Counted from the first letter of the stretch, positions 37,388 to 50,878 are shown. The stretch: DNA of 64,000 bases from Lingula anatina (GCF_001039355.2 NW_019775003.1:128839-192838), one strand, 5' to 3'. Notes: a model not told the origin generated them from the sequence alone. Translations and numbers: made by a program.

Positions 37388-38437
37388 ACATACTTGTATA
37401 TAAAACATACTGTTTATGACCCAGTCACTCCAATCAAAGTACAGCACCATTTAGTTTTCTGCGAAATTCCTATCTTCTCAGTTAAGTGAATCAGTTTCTG
37501 TAAGTTAGATTGAGTGTCCCTGAAAACTAGGTTATGATCATTCAATACAACAAACCACTATCTGACAAAAAAGACACATTGGGTATTCATGAATGTTGTG
37601 GCCAGAAAGCATAAAACATAACAACATTGCCAAGTTCTTGGAATCATGTGGGTTTCAATGGTTTCATGTGTAACCTATATGTCAGTTCAGCAGATTGTAG
37701 GGCAATTTTTCTTGTTACCTCAATAATTGAATTTATTCCAAGAAATCAGATAATTTACTTGGAACTTCAAGTGTACTGCGCACGCTATACGAAACAAATA
37801 CATACACCTGTACTATACATATACAAATGCTGCAGCTTGATTAATGATAGTTTGGGGGTTTAACATTTAAAAACTAATATATTTTTTTTTGCAAAAATCA
37901 AAGTAAAAAATGAAAAAAAAATACATGGCTTTTATTTTTTTACCAGTTTCCATTTAACATTTGATTAGTATTTTTTAACATCTAAGCAAATGAGATGGAA
38001 CCAATTTTGTGATATAAAACTACAACACGTGCATTCATAGCATACTTATCTAAATACAAAATATACCAAATATTAACACCTGATGCTGAATCACAAATAC
38101 TCAAGATTATGGAAAAACAAACCAATACTTACAGTTTTATGTGATTTGGATTTGGTTGAACAGATGTATTGACCTAAGTAATGGTACACAATAAGTTTAT
38201 AATTGCACATGTACATAGTCACTATGGGGTTCACAGAGTGCAGACCAGTGATTGTTTTATGAGTAATTTTGGTAAGCGTCATTAAATATCAAGTCATATT
38301 CTGTGATATAATGTATACATTTTATGATTTTTTTCCATCAAAAACAAAGCACTTGTACTGAAATAGAAAAAAGAAAATACTCCCATTGAACTTTGTTATT
38401 ATTTTATATTAGACTTGTCTGGCAACAGTACTTTAGA
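37388..38437. repeat. 1-kb duplicated segment, copy A
   Basis: Begins ACATACTTGTATATAAAACA and ends at GCAACAGTACTTTAGA just before the N at 38438. It matches 39553-40628 almost base for base, differing by SNPs and small indels. No coding content. Confidence 0.95.
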
Positions 38438-38438
38438 N

Positions 38439-39015
38439 CACGCAATCCTGAATATATCAAGAAAAAGAACACGTCTACGACTGCCACGTAACACCAGTGC
38501 GTAGCTTTTTCCGAAAATTGCATTTTTTCATGCACTAACGATCTCTTGTGTCTTACAAAAAAAAATGTAAGCAATCTGCCTAAACATTTCATGTGCCGTA
38601 ATAACGTGAAATTTTGCGACTTACCCTACATACAAAAACGACTTAAAAACTGGAGGAGCCGTTTATTCCTCCCTTACTATCAACATTTTACTTAAAATCG
38701 GCAAGTCACCCCTACTTTGCACTGAATTTGGAAAGTTTTTAATTAATCTTAACATGAACAGGCCCTACCACGGCACGAAAAACCGTTAAAAACTAACAAA
38801 ATTTTACACAAAATCCGACATTAAAATACTTGTTACTGCAAGATATAAACAATAGTTCATACTTACCGGCCGGTAGGTGATACTGCCTGGCCGACCGATC
38901 TTCGCTGCGCGAAGACATAACCTTTCTATACTTACCTCCCCGTCTGGCCATTTTGTGTCTAGTCAGGTCTTCCTTGTGCGCATTGGAACGTAAACTGGCG
39001 AAGCTCGGCCAAATA
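38439..39015 (-). mobile_element. Internal leader of an LTR retrotransposon (partial)
   Basis: On the minus strand this follows the LTR at 39016-39550. TGGCCGAGC, four bases past the LTR end, starts with the TGG expected of a tRNA primer-binding site. An ATG at 38951 opens a short reading frame (MARRGGKYRKVMSS...) containing two strong GTAAGTAT donors, then AT-rich non-coding sequence to the N. No gag or pol is visible. A host gene's first exon is an alternative reading. Confidence 0.45.
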
Positions 39016-39550
39016 TGTTATGTACCTTTACATATACATATGAGATGAATGTCCTAAACTTATGTAATTTAGAACGCTTAATTCAAGCGTGGGCTCGAAA
39101 TAGGACATTACGTTTTAAACTTACTCAGTGGATAACGCAATTCGAAATTCCACGGTTCGTGTCAGATTTACGTGATGTCGCGCAAAGAAAACCCAAGTCC
39201 ACATAATGACCAGTTTAACGGTTTATTAGTTGATGATCCCTAACTACATGTTCTATACGTGAAGCCTCCAAGCTCTAGGCCGTCTCCCATAGCTCCGTCG
39301 AGCGGTCTCCTTCGAGTATTCTTCAGTCTGCTCCCCGATATTAATTCTATACGTCTTTTATACCTATTTCTTATCTTTAGGTGGATTCTGTGCTGCAGTA
39401 TTTGGCGGTACATACTAATTTAAATTATTCAAATTGCACACGTCCACTTAAGTTACATGACTTCAGGTAAGGCCATAAAACGAGTCGAGTGCACAAGCAA
39501 TCGACTCTAATCAAATTAATTTACATGTCCGGGAATTATATTTGTGAACA
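39016..39550 (-). mobile_element. Long terminal repeat, 535 bp, minus orientation
   Basis: Minus-strand sequence starts TGTTCAC and ends ACATAACA (TG...CA with matching TGTT/AACA tips). It contains GGTATAAAAG (39355-39364) and, about 135 bases further on, AATAAA (39227-39222) followed by GT-rich sequence: the U3-R-U5 layout of a 5' LTR. It sits exactly where copy B of the 1-kb duplication starts. The partner LTR is not in the window. Confidence 0.7.
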
Positions 39551-39552
39551 CT

Positions 39553-40628
39553 ACATACTTGTATATAAACCATACTGTTTATGACCCAGTCACTCCAATC
39601 AAAGTACAGCACCATTTAGTTTTCTGCGAAATTCCTATCTTCTCAGTTAAGTGAATCAGTTTCTGTAAGTTAGATTGAGTGTCCCTGAAAACTAGGTTAT
39701 GATCATTCAATACAACAAACCACTATCTGACAAAAAAGACACATTGGGTATTCATGAATGTTGTGGCCAGAAAGCATAAAACATAACAACATTGCCAAAT
39801 TCTTGGAATCATGTGGGTTTCAATGGTTTCATGTGTAACCTATATGTCAGTTCAGCAGATTGTAGGGCAATTTTTCTTGTTACCTCAATAATTGAATTTA
39901 TTCCAAGAAATTAGATAATTTACTTGGAACTTCAAGTGCACTGCGCACGCTATACGAAACAAATACATACACCTGTACTATACATACACAAATTGATTAA
40001 TGATAGTTTGGGGGTTTAACATTTTAAAACTAATTTTTTTTTTTTTGCAAAAATCAAAGTAAAAAATGAAAGAAAAATACAAGGCTTTTTTTTTTTTACC
40101 AGTTTCCATTTAACATTTGATCAGTATTTTTTAACATCTAAGCAAATGAGATGGAACCAAATTTGTGATATAAAACTACAACACATGCATTCATTAGCAT
40201 ACTTATCTAAATACAAAATATACCAAATATTAACACCTGATGCTGAATCACAATGACTCAGGATTATGGAAAAACAAACCAATACTTACAGTTTTATGTG
40301 ATTTGGATTTGGTTAAACAGATGTATTGTTTTATTAATGTTAAAAACAAAAAATTTGCTAAGATGACCTAAGTAATGGTACACAATAAGTTTATAATTGC
40401 ACATGTACATAGTCACTATGGGGTTCACAGAGTGCAGACCAGTGATTGTTTTATGAGTAATTTTGGTAAGCGTCATTAAATATCAAGTCATATTCTGTGA
40501 TATAATGTATACATTTAATGATTTTTTCCATCAAAAACAAAGCACTTGTACTGAAATAGAAAAAAGAAAATACTCCCATTGAACTTTGTTATTATTTTAT
40601 ATTAGACTTGTCTGGCAACAGTACTTTA
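39553..40628. repeat. 1-kb duplicated segment, copy B
   Basis: Counterpart of 37388-38437. It carries an extra segment of about 40 bases near 40330-40366 and lacks some bases present in copy A, as two alleles would. It continues uninterrupted into unique DNA on the right. Confidence 0.95.
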
Positions 40629-42435
40629 AAAGTGGAACCCACATTTCTTCTGTAGACACATTTCTATTGCTGCAGTCAGTTGCACATTAACTGAAAATTA
40701 AAGTATAAATATCTGTAATGCAGCATAAAGTATCCTTAGTTTGAGGACAACCCATTCAGTTGATAAGGCTGACTTGCTTAATTGTGGCCATTTAGTGCTC
40801 AAATTCCATTATCTCTGTCCCAAGAGGCTCACCATAATTTACCAGATGGTATGTCGTAAGAAATGTACATCAGTTGTGGTATATAGAGTAATAGAAATAA
40901 AAGCCTTTTGGAAGTATGATTAGTTGTTCCTGGGTATTGCTTAGAGCCTAATCATGTTGTATTGGAATTCTTAACTTCCCATAGTCATGCAAGTATTTTT
41001 TCTTTTTCACTTTTGCAAATAGTTTTCACAAATTATTTCCGATTCTTATTCTTACAAGTTTTCTTGGGTGATGAGCAGCTGTATGACACTTCTGTGAATT
41101 CACCTGGGGGAAGCGGATGCAGTAAATTGATTTGATGTGTGATGATATCAAGAAGTTGGTTGTCAATGCGTCAAACTGCTCTGCATTTAAAAAAGCGACT
41201 GACATAAAAAAGAAGAAATGCACAGTCAGCATAAGGTTCTCCACTTGGTTTATGTGTAGAAAATGTAGTGTATGACTTCTCACAAGTCCCTCAAGACATC
41301 CAGCTATACATAGCTCCATTTAGAACAGATGATGGGAGTTTGAGATTTTTGGGCCAGTCAGATGTTAATCAGGAAACATAACTGTAATCTGCATGTTGTG
41401 AGATTGTTTGCAATTACAGAGTGGAGCTTTTGCAGATCTTATCACCTGTATCTTTATCAGTGGCATGATATTTTAGGTGGCTTAAATTCTTATTTTTGTT
41501 TCTCATATTTTCTAACAATTTTGCCATATGAAATGTACATGAAATAATTAATTGCTTTTAGCTTGGACCTATGATTAAAGTATCATGGGATCCAGTGTTT
41601 CAGATACATTTACAGGAAGCATCTCTCAGACAAATATGTCAGCTCAGGGGGCCTTGCTTTGAGAATTTTTTGTTGAACACAATGGTTGATTAGAACTGAC
41701 AGATGCAGGGTATTACAGAGAAATTTCAGTGGACACCAAGTGCCCCCTCCTCCCTCAACCCACCCTGCCTCTGCTTGTGATTATTACCCCAAATACATGT
41801 ACAGCAAATAAGAAAACAAGAAATTAATTTGGTTATATCTTTGATAATGGTGTTTGGACGGCTTGATATTCTGGTTAAAGCTATGGCTTTACATGAAATT
41901 ATGGTGCAGCACAATTTTGTATGTGTAACTGCACTTTTGATATCATATAATGGTACATATGGCAGTAAGTCTGTTATGCTATATATTTGCCCCTTGGGTA
42001 TAGTAAACTTCAACCACATTGCCCAGATAGGTAGAACAAAATAAACAGCTGAAATCTCGTTGATGAATCATTAATAAAGTTTGTCTGGTTTTTGATTGAT
42101 TAATTGTGACAAGAAGGTGGATGTTGGCAATTTTGTCCAGATCGAGGTTGTTCTTTGAATATTTTAAACAAAGAAAAAAACTGAGCAACTTCATGATATA
42201 GAATATCTAAGGAAATAAACATTTTATTCAGTTAAGTTTATAAGTTACATAAAACTAGGTACAGTGATACAAAAGATACATAAGTGCTCAACTGTGACCA
42301 TTGTTGTAAGATATAATTTTACTGCAAATAAACTGAGTGCCAGGAATTCATTTCTTTATAACCAGGTAATTTCAAAGAGATTGTTGTCATAAATGACAGT
42401 AGGAACATTCCTGTGGAAATGAAATACTCAAATTT

Positions 42436-42601
42436 CAGGCCCGTAGCCAGGGGGTTTCGGGGGGTTCGAAAGAACCACCCTTTTGCTGGGAAGGGTCCAC
42501 TCTGGGTAAAATTTGATCTAGGTACATGAGGTTTTTATGGGAAATGGTCCACTTTTTCAGAAAAAGAACCCCTTCTTTTGAAATTGCTGGCTACAGGCCC
42601 G
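42436..42601. mobile_element. Small inverted-repeat element (CAGGCCCGTAGCCAG ends)
   Basis: CAGGCCCGTAGCCAG at the left and CTGGCTACAGGCCCG at the right are inverted copies (13 of 15 bases). The 165-bp unit is GC-richer than its surroundings. I see no clear target duplication. Confidence 0.55.
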
Positions 42602-45180
42602 AATATAAGTGTTTTTTCTCTGCACTGTATCTCAACTTTGCTTTCATCAACTCAATTCATCCATTAATACTTAAAACAACAGTATAAAAATAGCAGACAG
42701 AATTTTTGTAACAATTAAAAGTAGATATCTAAAATGCAGGAGTTAAAATTACAGAAGGTAGCACCATCATATCAGACAACATTATCACTTTTGAACCTTC
42801 AGTTCCCAAAGAAAAATCTCATTCCTTCTTAGCAATAGTGACATATCATAGCTACAAACAACAGACAGTAAAATAACACAGGAACTGAGGGTGTATATAA
42901 TAAATTAGGAATGTTTTTATTGGTATTAAACGTGTAATACTTTTGAGGGATATTCAATTATTAATTAAAGTCATTCATAACTGTTTCTTTGTGACCTTAA
43001 ATTATGAGTGTTTCATGGACGCAGTGTTACACACTAGTGCATTTTGGTGGTTGGAATGTTCATTATTTTAATATTTGTTCTCAGGTTTAATGACCTACTC
43101 GCCCTGTATTTCAGAAAAAACTGGAAATTCTGGGTGCAATAGCTATAATAATGTTAAAAAGAACAAAAAACTATTTCCACCCTCAAACAACTTAAAACAA
43201 AATGACATAAGACAAAGAAACTTTCAAACCAGTGAATGACCAGTGAATGACCAGCCTATTGAGCTGTCATACCAGTGAATCTTTACTTTTTCTTTAAACA
43301 TTAAAATTTCATGTTTTGAAGGCAGTTGATTGTATGATTATTAGGATAAATCTCAAATGATTATACTTCATAATATGCTTAATATGACAGCTAGAACATC
43401 TTAATCAATTGTTGTAACATTGTGAGCTAAAATGATAGTTTGTTCATGAATTCAACAAGATAAATTTTTTTAATAAATAGTTGCTTATCATAATACTCCA
43501 TGTTGATCTTATAATTTGAGTGTTTTTCTTTCAGTATTATGGACCATTCAGTAGACATATTTTGGCATTGAAGTATAGCCCAAAATACAAAATAAATTAA
43601 AATGAAATGATATACAAGCACTGATGAAATGACTTAAAACATAGAAAACAATGTCAAGTGAACAGTGTATTGATATAGATAAGTGTACCATGCTACATGT
43701 AGTCTAAGTTTCAATTGTGAAATTCTTATTCAGAATAAACCATAGAATAACTTTTTTTTTACTTAGTGACAGATTTGGTCTTTAAATGGAGCAGCCAACC
43801 CAGAAAACTTTTTATATGAATTATGTAACATGATGAAGTATGATCAAAATTTAACAATACAATAAATCCATGAATAAATGAATTGGAAATATAAAAAACA
43901 CAAGCAACTTTTTAAAAATTCATTTCTTTATAATAAATAAAATGAATTCTAACTAAGAATTTCAACTACTTAAAGTCATGATAATATGGTACTGTAATTG
44001 CACATAAACTCACAATATACCATTCAACATGGTTTGCATGGTATAGTGTTTTTGGGTGTGATAGTTACAAGTGAGTGTACATTGAGTGTAAAAAAAGGTT
44101 GTTTTTAGCTGATAAGACATATTCAGAATATACAGTGCTACTGTTAGTGCAAACTTCATGTTTATAAGTCATCAGTAGAGTCTACTGTTTTTTGACACAA
44201 AACTCATATAGATGGTATATTGTTCAACTTAATGCAGCTTAGCACCATGTTCCATAAGACTGCATTCCAGGTTCTTAACCAATATAGAAATCACTAATAC
44301 ATGATTTTTCAGAAGTTACTTACTCCAAAGAGAAAATTCAGGCCATCTCCTCGTTTCAGTTTCAGTTTCTTATTGCCAGTGACTCACAAAGTGTTGTTCC
44401 TCTGAGAATATTTTTTCTTGAAACTGATAAGGTCTTTAGCTAATCCAGCTGGAGCTATATTTTTAGGTATCGCATTTTGATAAGCCGCCAATGGTAAAGA
44501 AATGTAATTAGAATTTTTTATCTTTTCAACAAGTGGATTTGTCTTCGTTAAATGTTCTAAAATTAGAGCTTTTTCTGTCAGAGGTGATACACATCAAGCA
44601 GCCAATCATGACATCACTTTGGAAGAATTCTAGGACATTTTATTCAAAGCCCACGGGAAACTTCAGACCCTGCACAATGTTGCTTTAGCTCACTATTCCT
44701 GTGCTAAGGACTGTCTGGCACAACTCTTACAGCTTGCTACAGTAATGAACAGCTAACTACCTGGGTCATTCTCTTATCTGTACTCTATTTCTTGGCAGAG
44801 AGCTGGTTTGAATTCAAGGAATTCTTTTTCAGTCAACTTGTGGTATATCATCAGATATATATCTACATGCACACCATGTGGTTTTGCCTCTGGTGGGTGT
44901 TATTTTAGATATTTTGCTGGATGACAAGATCTGCAGCAGCGAATGGTTGAATGGAAACATTTCTGAATGAGTAGTATATCCAACTCTTACTTCTTTTTCA
45001 ACAAAAGAACAGTTATTGCAGACTTGATGAAAAATATGCCTAGCTGTTTTAAATCTATGGCCATGACCTTGACATTCTAAAAGCCAAAATTACTGAACGT
45101 GCATGTGAAACAAAGTTTGCAGAAATTTGTGTTACTAATATCTTTGTTGAGTGTTTTTGACAAGATAATTCTTTGTAACA

Positions 45181-45262
45181 ATGTGTTAGTTGTGACATGT
45201 TAGTTGTGACAATTTAGTGGTTGTGACAATGTGTTGGTTGTGACAATGACAATTGGTTAGCT
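45181..45262. repeat. TTGTGACAATG short tandem repeat
   Basis: Four to five degenerate copies of GTTAGTTGTGACAATGTGTTG-like units lie just beyond the synaptotagmin stop codon, probably in its 3' UTR or flank. Confidence 0.6.
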
Positions 45263-45561
45263 GTGATGATGCCTTTTTTTGTGACAACAAGGCTGTGCAC
45301 CTGGTATTTTACAGTAAACCTACATACATCATACCAGTAAATGCCTTGCCTTTCCTTTGTTTAGAAAAAAAGTTCCATTCCAAAAAAGATTCATTTCAGC
45401 AAGGTAAAAGTTGCCTAAGAAGAGGATTACCAAAAGCTCTGTTACTCAGTAACTTCACAACACCAGGCATTCTCAACCATTTGGACATCAAACCTTTCCT
45501 CTCACCGTGCCAAATCTCAGAGAAATTCATAGTCTGTTCAAAAAACATTTCACGGGTGACA

Positions 45562-48500
45562 TCATTTGCCAGAACATCCTAGAATTAGATTTTTCTGTCC
45601 TGGTGAACAGCCTAGAATATGTTTTCCATTTGGTGTCTTGTCGTTTGATGCTCCTGGAACATGCTCCTGTAATACATACCAGCGTGCAATTGGTTTACGT
45701 GGACTCTCCAGCATTTCGTACCAGTGGTCGTACCCCAGACCTACATAGCATGGACCCACAGCACAACAGCCTATCAGTTCATTGTTACCAACTCTGAAAT
45801 GGGTTGAATTTCTGTACATATACTAACTCATATTGTTATAACCTTAAAAACGTGTTAATACATATGAAAAGTGGACTCCTCTCAGATGATGAATAAGATG
45901 TACATTGTAATGTATAACATGCATACAGTCATACTTATTTTAATGAATATTTTATTTTTTACAAAAATTGCAGACCAATTTAATTTTTTAATAGACAAAA
46001 TGCATGTTCTCTGAAAAAAATGATGTCAAAAAAGTCACTGAAAAAATTAACAAGTTGTACCTGTCATAATCAATGACTTTGATGATAAGGGAGACATCCT
46101 CAACATTCTCTTGTGGGACATCAAACACCAAAGCTTCATTATATACTGGGTTAAGGGTATTTTTCTTCACTGATGTCTTTTTCTTTTTGATCCTTTTACC
46201 TTGGCACATAAGAGCTACTTTCACATAGGGATCTGAAAATAAATAACCCTTATGCCTACAACAAATATATATATAGTTAATGATGATAAATTTGATTATA
46301 TTGATGGTTTTATTTCACTGCAGTGGCATACAGACTTGAGTGCAGACACTGTCGTTACTCAAATTTTTATTGTGTTGCGTAAATTGAGTACATTTGTGAT
46401 GCATAATGTTAAATTTACTGGAAGCTTTATATTAATCAAATAAGGAAGCTCATATCTTGTTTACTCTATTTTGTCACGTACACTATTCAATTTTTATTGT
46501 TGTCTGTGTTTGGAAACACTTGGTGCATATTGTTGACTTGAACAGTATCATAATAACACAAGAGGCAACTTTGACCAAACTGTGTCAGTTGTGTCCATGT
46601 GTTAGGGTTAACATTGCATCCATTGTGTCATTTATAGCCTGGGGTATTGTGGTGGATCCAGCCACTGTTTCAAGAGAGTTTTAAAGCCAAGTGTCATGGT
46701 CATACATGTCATATCAGCATAATACTGGGTATTTTGTATTTATGAAACTGGCCGGTTCTGTTATCAAATTTTCCATAGATAATAAAGTCATTAGTATATT
46801 TTGCCTGGGAAACAAACAGCAAGGTTACAACTTTTTAGTATGGGCTGATAGAATATGTGGAAATGTGGGATTCAATGTCGTTTTCTCAGTTTTAAGTTCA
46901 AGGACTTTGGTGACATTTGACATCAAAAACATGATTTTATTTTAGATGCATGTCATTTAGAAAGAACCACTTGGGTTGCCTAATACACTCTTTTTTATTG
47001 GAAAGCTGTATAGTATGGAAACTTGTAACTTGGGATATCATTGATGGCATTGTGTATATTGTGAGATTGCCATAGATGTGAACATGTGCTAGCCAGTTAT
47101 TACCTGAGGCTCCCATGACATCCATTGCCTTAAGATTTCTTGCCTTAACCATGGTGACGGTGAGTCTGCCAGCTGTTGGCAGGTAACACAGGGACAGCAT
47201 CAACTCACCTAGGTCCACTTTCTCCTGAAATAACATATTAGTTACAGCTGAACAAGACAGTGCTCATAAAGGTAGACTTTCTCCTTTACCGAGTTTCAAG
47301 CATGGCAAACTCACACAGGTAGTGTTAGATTGCGTTCAAAACAGCAGACTACCAGATCCGTGAATCAAATATGGGGAACCACTAAAAAGCTTGATGCTTA
47401 ATTCCCGATTAGACACCGAATAGATTCCCTGTGGGGATTATGGAACAAGCATTCAAGTGGGTTGGCCATGTTTGATTCGCGGATTTGTTAGTCCACTGTT
47501 CTGAATGTAGCTATTATGCTTGGCAATTATTTGGTGGACTTGGTATTATACTTAAAAGGGCTTGTGATATTACCTGTAAATACCTTTGATTGTGATTTAT
47601 CATATAGTAAAGCCTAATTGTTTATAATATTTACAATTAAAATTGCATCAGAAAAAAGGAAAGAAAGCCCAAAGAGCTGAAAGTAAATCCAACACTACAC
47701 GGTACAGATCTGTTTTGGAGGTTGGAGAATTATTATAGGTCTGATATGGTGTGCATGTTCATAAGCATTAGAAATGACAATTTATGTGCTTGGTATGACT
47801 GTGTTGAGTAAAAAAAATATCCCCATCTTCCTTTAAGGGCACGAAATGTGGAAAGTTTTAAAATTAATTATGCCGTAAAAGCATTAAGCATCATAGTGCC
47901 ATGCGTCATAGATATTAATTACATGTACGTGAAAGAGAACAGGCTCTGTACCAGTTACTGTTGAGCGAAATTAAAATCTCAAAGGACGTTATGTTTTAGA
48001 GGAAGCAGTCCATTATAACTACAGACGTAGGTGATTTAATAATGAAGCTCTCTGCAGGGATATTTAATGCTCTTTTGAGGGTATACATGAGTGTTGAAAT
48101 CTAATTTACTGAGCTGAATTTGAACTCCAGAGTACCACTGCAGGTCAGTTCAACAGTATATAACTTACTTGTTTTTTAAACTAAAGATGTGTTTCACTAG
48201 GAATCTACCATGAAACAGGAACTTTAAATTGTTATATGTGTACCAACCTGTGTGTTATACAGCACATCTTTTGTAATTTCTGTTTCTTTAGACAGATCCG
48301 ACTCTGCTAGGAGATCTTTCACGACCACGTGCCCTATCAAATCATGCCGTGAAAAACGATCAAAGTCATAAATGCTAAATTGCAGCATCCTCTGGCCCAG
48401 ATCAGAATATGGCAGGGGAAATACAAACAGTTCATTAAACTCTGGATCCAATGTTTTGCGATGCACTTTTGTCTGAAACTTCTTTTTTCTGTCTGGTAAC

Positions 48501-50878
48501 AAGTAAACTTTTACATATGGGTCTGAAGTACCAGAGAAATCCTTTGCTGGTAGGCCTTGTGCCCGTAATACATTGATAATAAGTGCCTCCCTTTCCTGCT
48601 CATATTTCATGGAAAATGTCAGCTGTCCACACACTCTTGTTTCTCCGGAGGAACTCTCAGAGATGGCATATCTGTACAGTTCAGGTTTAAGTTTGCCTAG
48701 AGTTGGTTGTTCTTTGTGCTTCACACTTTGTACACTGAACTCAATTTTGGACAGGTCCACTTGACACGCCATCTGACGCTGAAAACTCCAGTGTCGCTGG
48801 GGCACTGTCGGCAGAGTAGTCTGACGTAAAACTTTACTGCTGCGGATGGACTTAGTGTCACTGTCACTTCCAGCATCTGACTTATCCAAATCGGGTAAAC
48901 TGTGGCTGATTTTAATATATGTTGTGTCAAGAGGTGTCTTGGAAAATGTCCACTGATTTTTGTTGAAATTCAACATTGTTTTTCCCTTGCGTCTGCAGCA
49001 GACCACCATGATGATAATTGCAATGAGAACTCCACAAACTACAAGGATGATGGTGATGATGAGGGTGAGATCTGAAAAGATAAATTCGAATTGGTCATTT
49101 TGAGTTATTCCTACAGAAGTAAGAATATGAAGCAAAATTTGTTTGGTCCTGTCATAAAGAACATAAAGATCAAGGTTTAAGGTACCCATAATAAGATTTT
49201 CCCACAAAAAACTCATACTTAACAAGTTCTTTTTGGCTAAACAGTATTTTTTCCAACTATACCAGGCACTAGCCATCACTTTGTAACAACCTGAAGAAAT
49301 GATAAGTACTAAACCCACTCTTAAGTGTGGGTTTATCTATGTCCACAATCACTTTGAGCACTGGCTTCCAATTTTGATTGTGACTCAAAACTGTGTGAAG
49401 ATGTTTGAAACTGGTGGCAAGGTTTGTCAGGAGGCGATAAATTTGGATTTTTTTTATTGGTAATATTTCATTTATGTATTTTTGTGAAAAAATTAATATT
49501 ACACGTTCTTAGATAAGTGCAACAAGAGAGTTATGTATGTACTTTCAAAGAAAAAAACATGTTTCACTTTTGTCCTTGTAAGTTTCCATTTTCCTGTACA
49601 TTCCACTTATATACTAGTAAGTTACAAGATTGATGTTATTTGTACTAGTTCTGGCGCTAATGCTCTGTGGAGTCGAACTCATGGCAGCCTCCTTTGTCTT
49701 CAAGGTTATTTGTGAAAAAGTTGCAAATACATATCTGCATGTTTTCTCATGACTTGATGTGAAAAGCAAAAACTTAGAACAACTAGTTTCATGAAAAGAA
49801 AAAACCAAAAAAAAAACCAAGTGACAGTCATTGTACTGCGCAAAACCCTGCAAACAAGCCACTCAAAGCTAGCCATGACGCGTGTACACTCACAGACGTC
49901 TTAGAACACCTAACAACACATACCGAGTAAAAATCATGCATGGCTTCTTTCTGGTGGAGTAATCAATAAGGGAAAAAGTGAAATATTCATTTTTCTTATT
50001 TAGATAGGCCCTCTAAACCAAATTTCAAGGGCACTTTGTTGAAATTTTGCACCTTTAGCTAAGCAGCATGCCTCAAAATGAGGGGAACGACGTGATGCCA
50101 CAGCCCAGATATAACACTTCTCCTTATTAAGTTAGTACCTCCATCATAACGAAAGGGTTCAATAGTGACAAAAAAAAAAAAAAAAAATGCACATTTTGGG
50201 GGCAAGTGAAAGTTAACGGAGGACATGTGAAACTTGGCAGCAACGTAAGCAATGAACTTTTAACATGAACTTTTTTCTTCTCATGGGCTTAATTGACTTC
50301 TTCACTGCTTTGCTGATGTAAGACTTATGGCCTGTTACCGCAACCACAATCGGCTTATTACTCATTAACTTTGCACCACCCCCTCATGGTAACGACCCTT
50401 ATAGGCGTGGCTTAGTCATCAAAGTGTAGTGGTTAAAAAATTTATCAAAAGACACATCTTTTTATCTATACTACAAAAAAAAAAAAATTCATTCAAAGTT
50501 AGATACTTTTTTGATTAATGTAAACCCACGAAAAACTCAAAAACATGATTTTTAGGCCATTTTACCATACTTCCCATGCTACTACAGAAGTTCCCATACT
50601 ACGTTTTTCCTGATTAATGAAACATGATATAGTTACAGGTACATTAGATCTCTGTATCTCATTCAGTCAGATATATCTTATCACCTGCTTTGCATTCACT
50701 GTTACTGTGACTCAAGGCTCAGAGAATATTTTTTTCACCTTTGATACCCCTTTCATGTATACTCACCTGTTGGTGGTGGTTTCATCTCAGTCATCATGGA
50801 GTTGATGTCACCTTGTCGAGTTGTCCCCTTTGTCTCTGCTGTGACACCACCCAGTTGGTCATGGTTGCTGGCTACCAT
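45562..50878 (-). CDS. Synaptotagmin, SYT3/6/9/10 class
   Basis: Five coding exons: 50878-50767, 49071-48248, 47224-47104, 46232-46061 and 45793-45562 (TGA), all phase-consistent, 486 residues. Order: 38-residue lumenal N-terminus, one membrane segment ([20 protein letters not shown]) with CC after it as likely palmitoylation sites, a Ser/Asp-rich linker, then C2A and C2B. C2A has all five Ca2+-binding aspartates ([12 protein letters not shown] and [10 protein letters not shown]). C2B has MDVMGASDPYVK and IDYDRVGNNE, the final Glu being usual in the SYT3/6/10 group; [15 protein letters not shown] and [17 protein letters not shown] also point there. It would sense Ca2+ for vesicle fusion. ATG 50878 is chosen because an in-frame TGA lies about 40 bases upstream. 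The N-terminal cysteines that dimerise vertebrate SYT3/6/10 are absent. The tail carries two ILGCS motifs. Confidence 0.93.
47326..47513. mobile_element. TA-flanked MITE in a synaptotagmin intron
   Basis: A 184-bp element (47328-47511) with imperfect inverted ends of about 46 bases. TTCAAAACAGCAGACTA at the left pairs with TAGTCCACTGTTCTGAA at the right. TA flanks both ends. The core is non-coding. Confidence 0.65.

Larger units (their letters stand above)
36110..45561. other. AMN1 3' region to synaptotagmin 3' region, no gene seen
   Basis: Includes the presumed AMN1 3' UTR (from 36110), two single-N joints with duplicated flanks, an LTR near 39 kb, a small inverted-repeat element at 42.4 kb and AT-rich DNA that must include the synaptotagmin 3' UTR. 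ORFs of 60-110 codons here look like chance: no family motifs and no codon bias that I can recognise. Confidence 0.6.

Noticed and set aside
37388-40628. 1-kb duplication as a true tandem duplication
   Set aside because: A single N ends copy A and an LTR precedes copy B; differences look allelic. Kept as probable artefact, not as a biological duplication.
41026-41319. 97-codon minus-strand ORF
   Set aside because: No domain, no splice signals with neighbours; length is within chance for this DNA.
45253-45582. 109-codon plus-strand ORF
   Set aside because: Overlaps the synaptotagmin last exon in antisense and has no recognisable domain.
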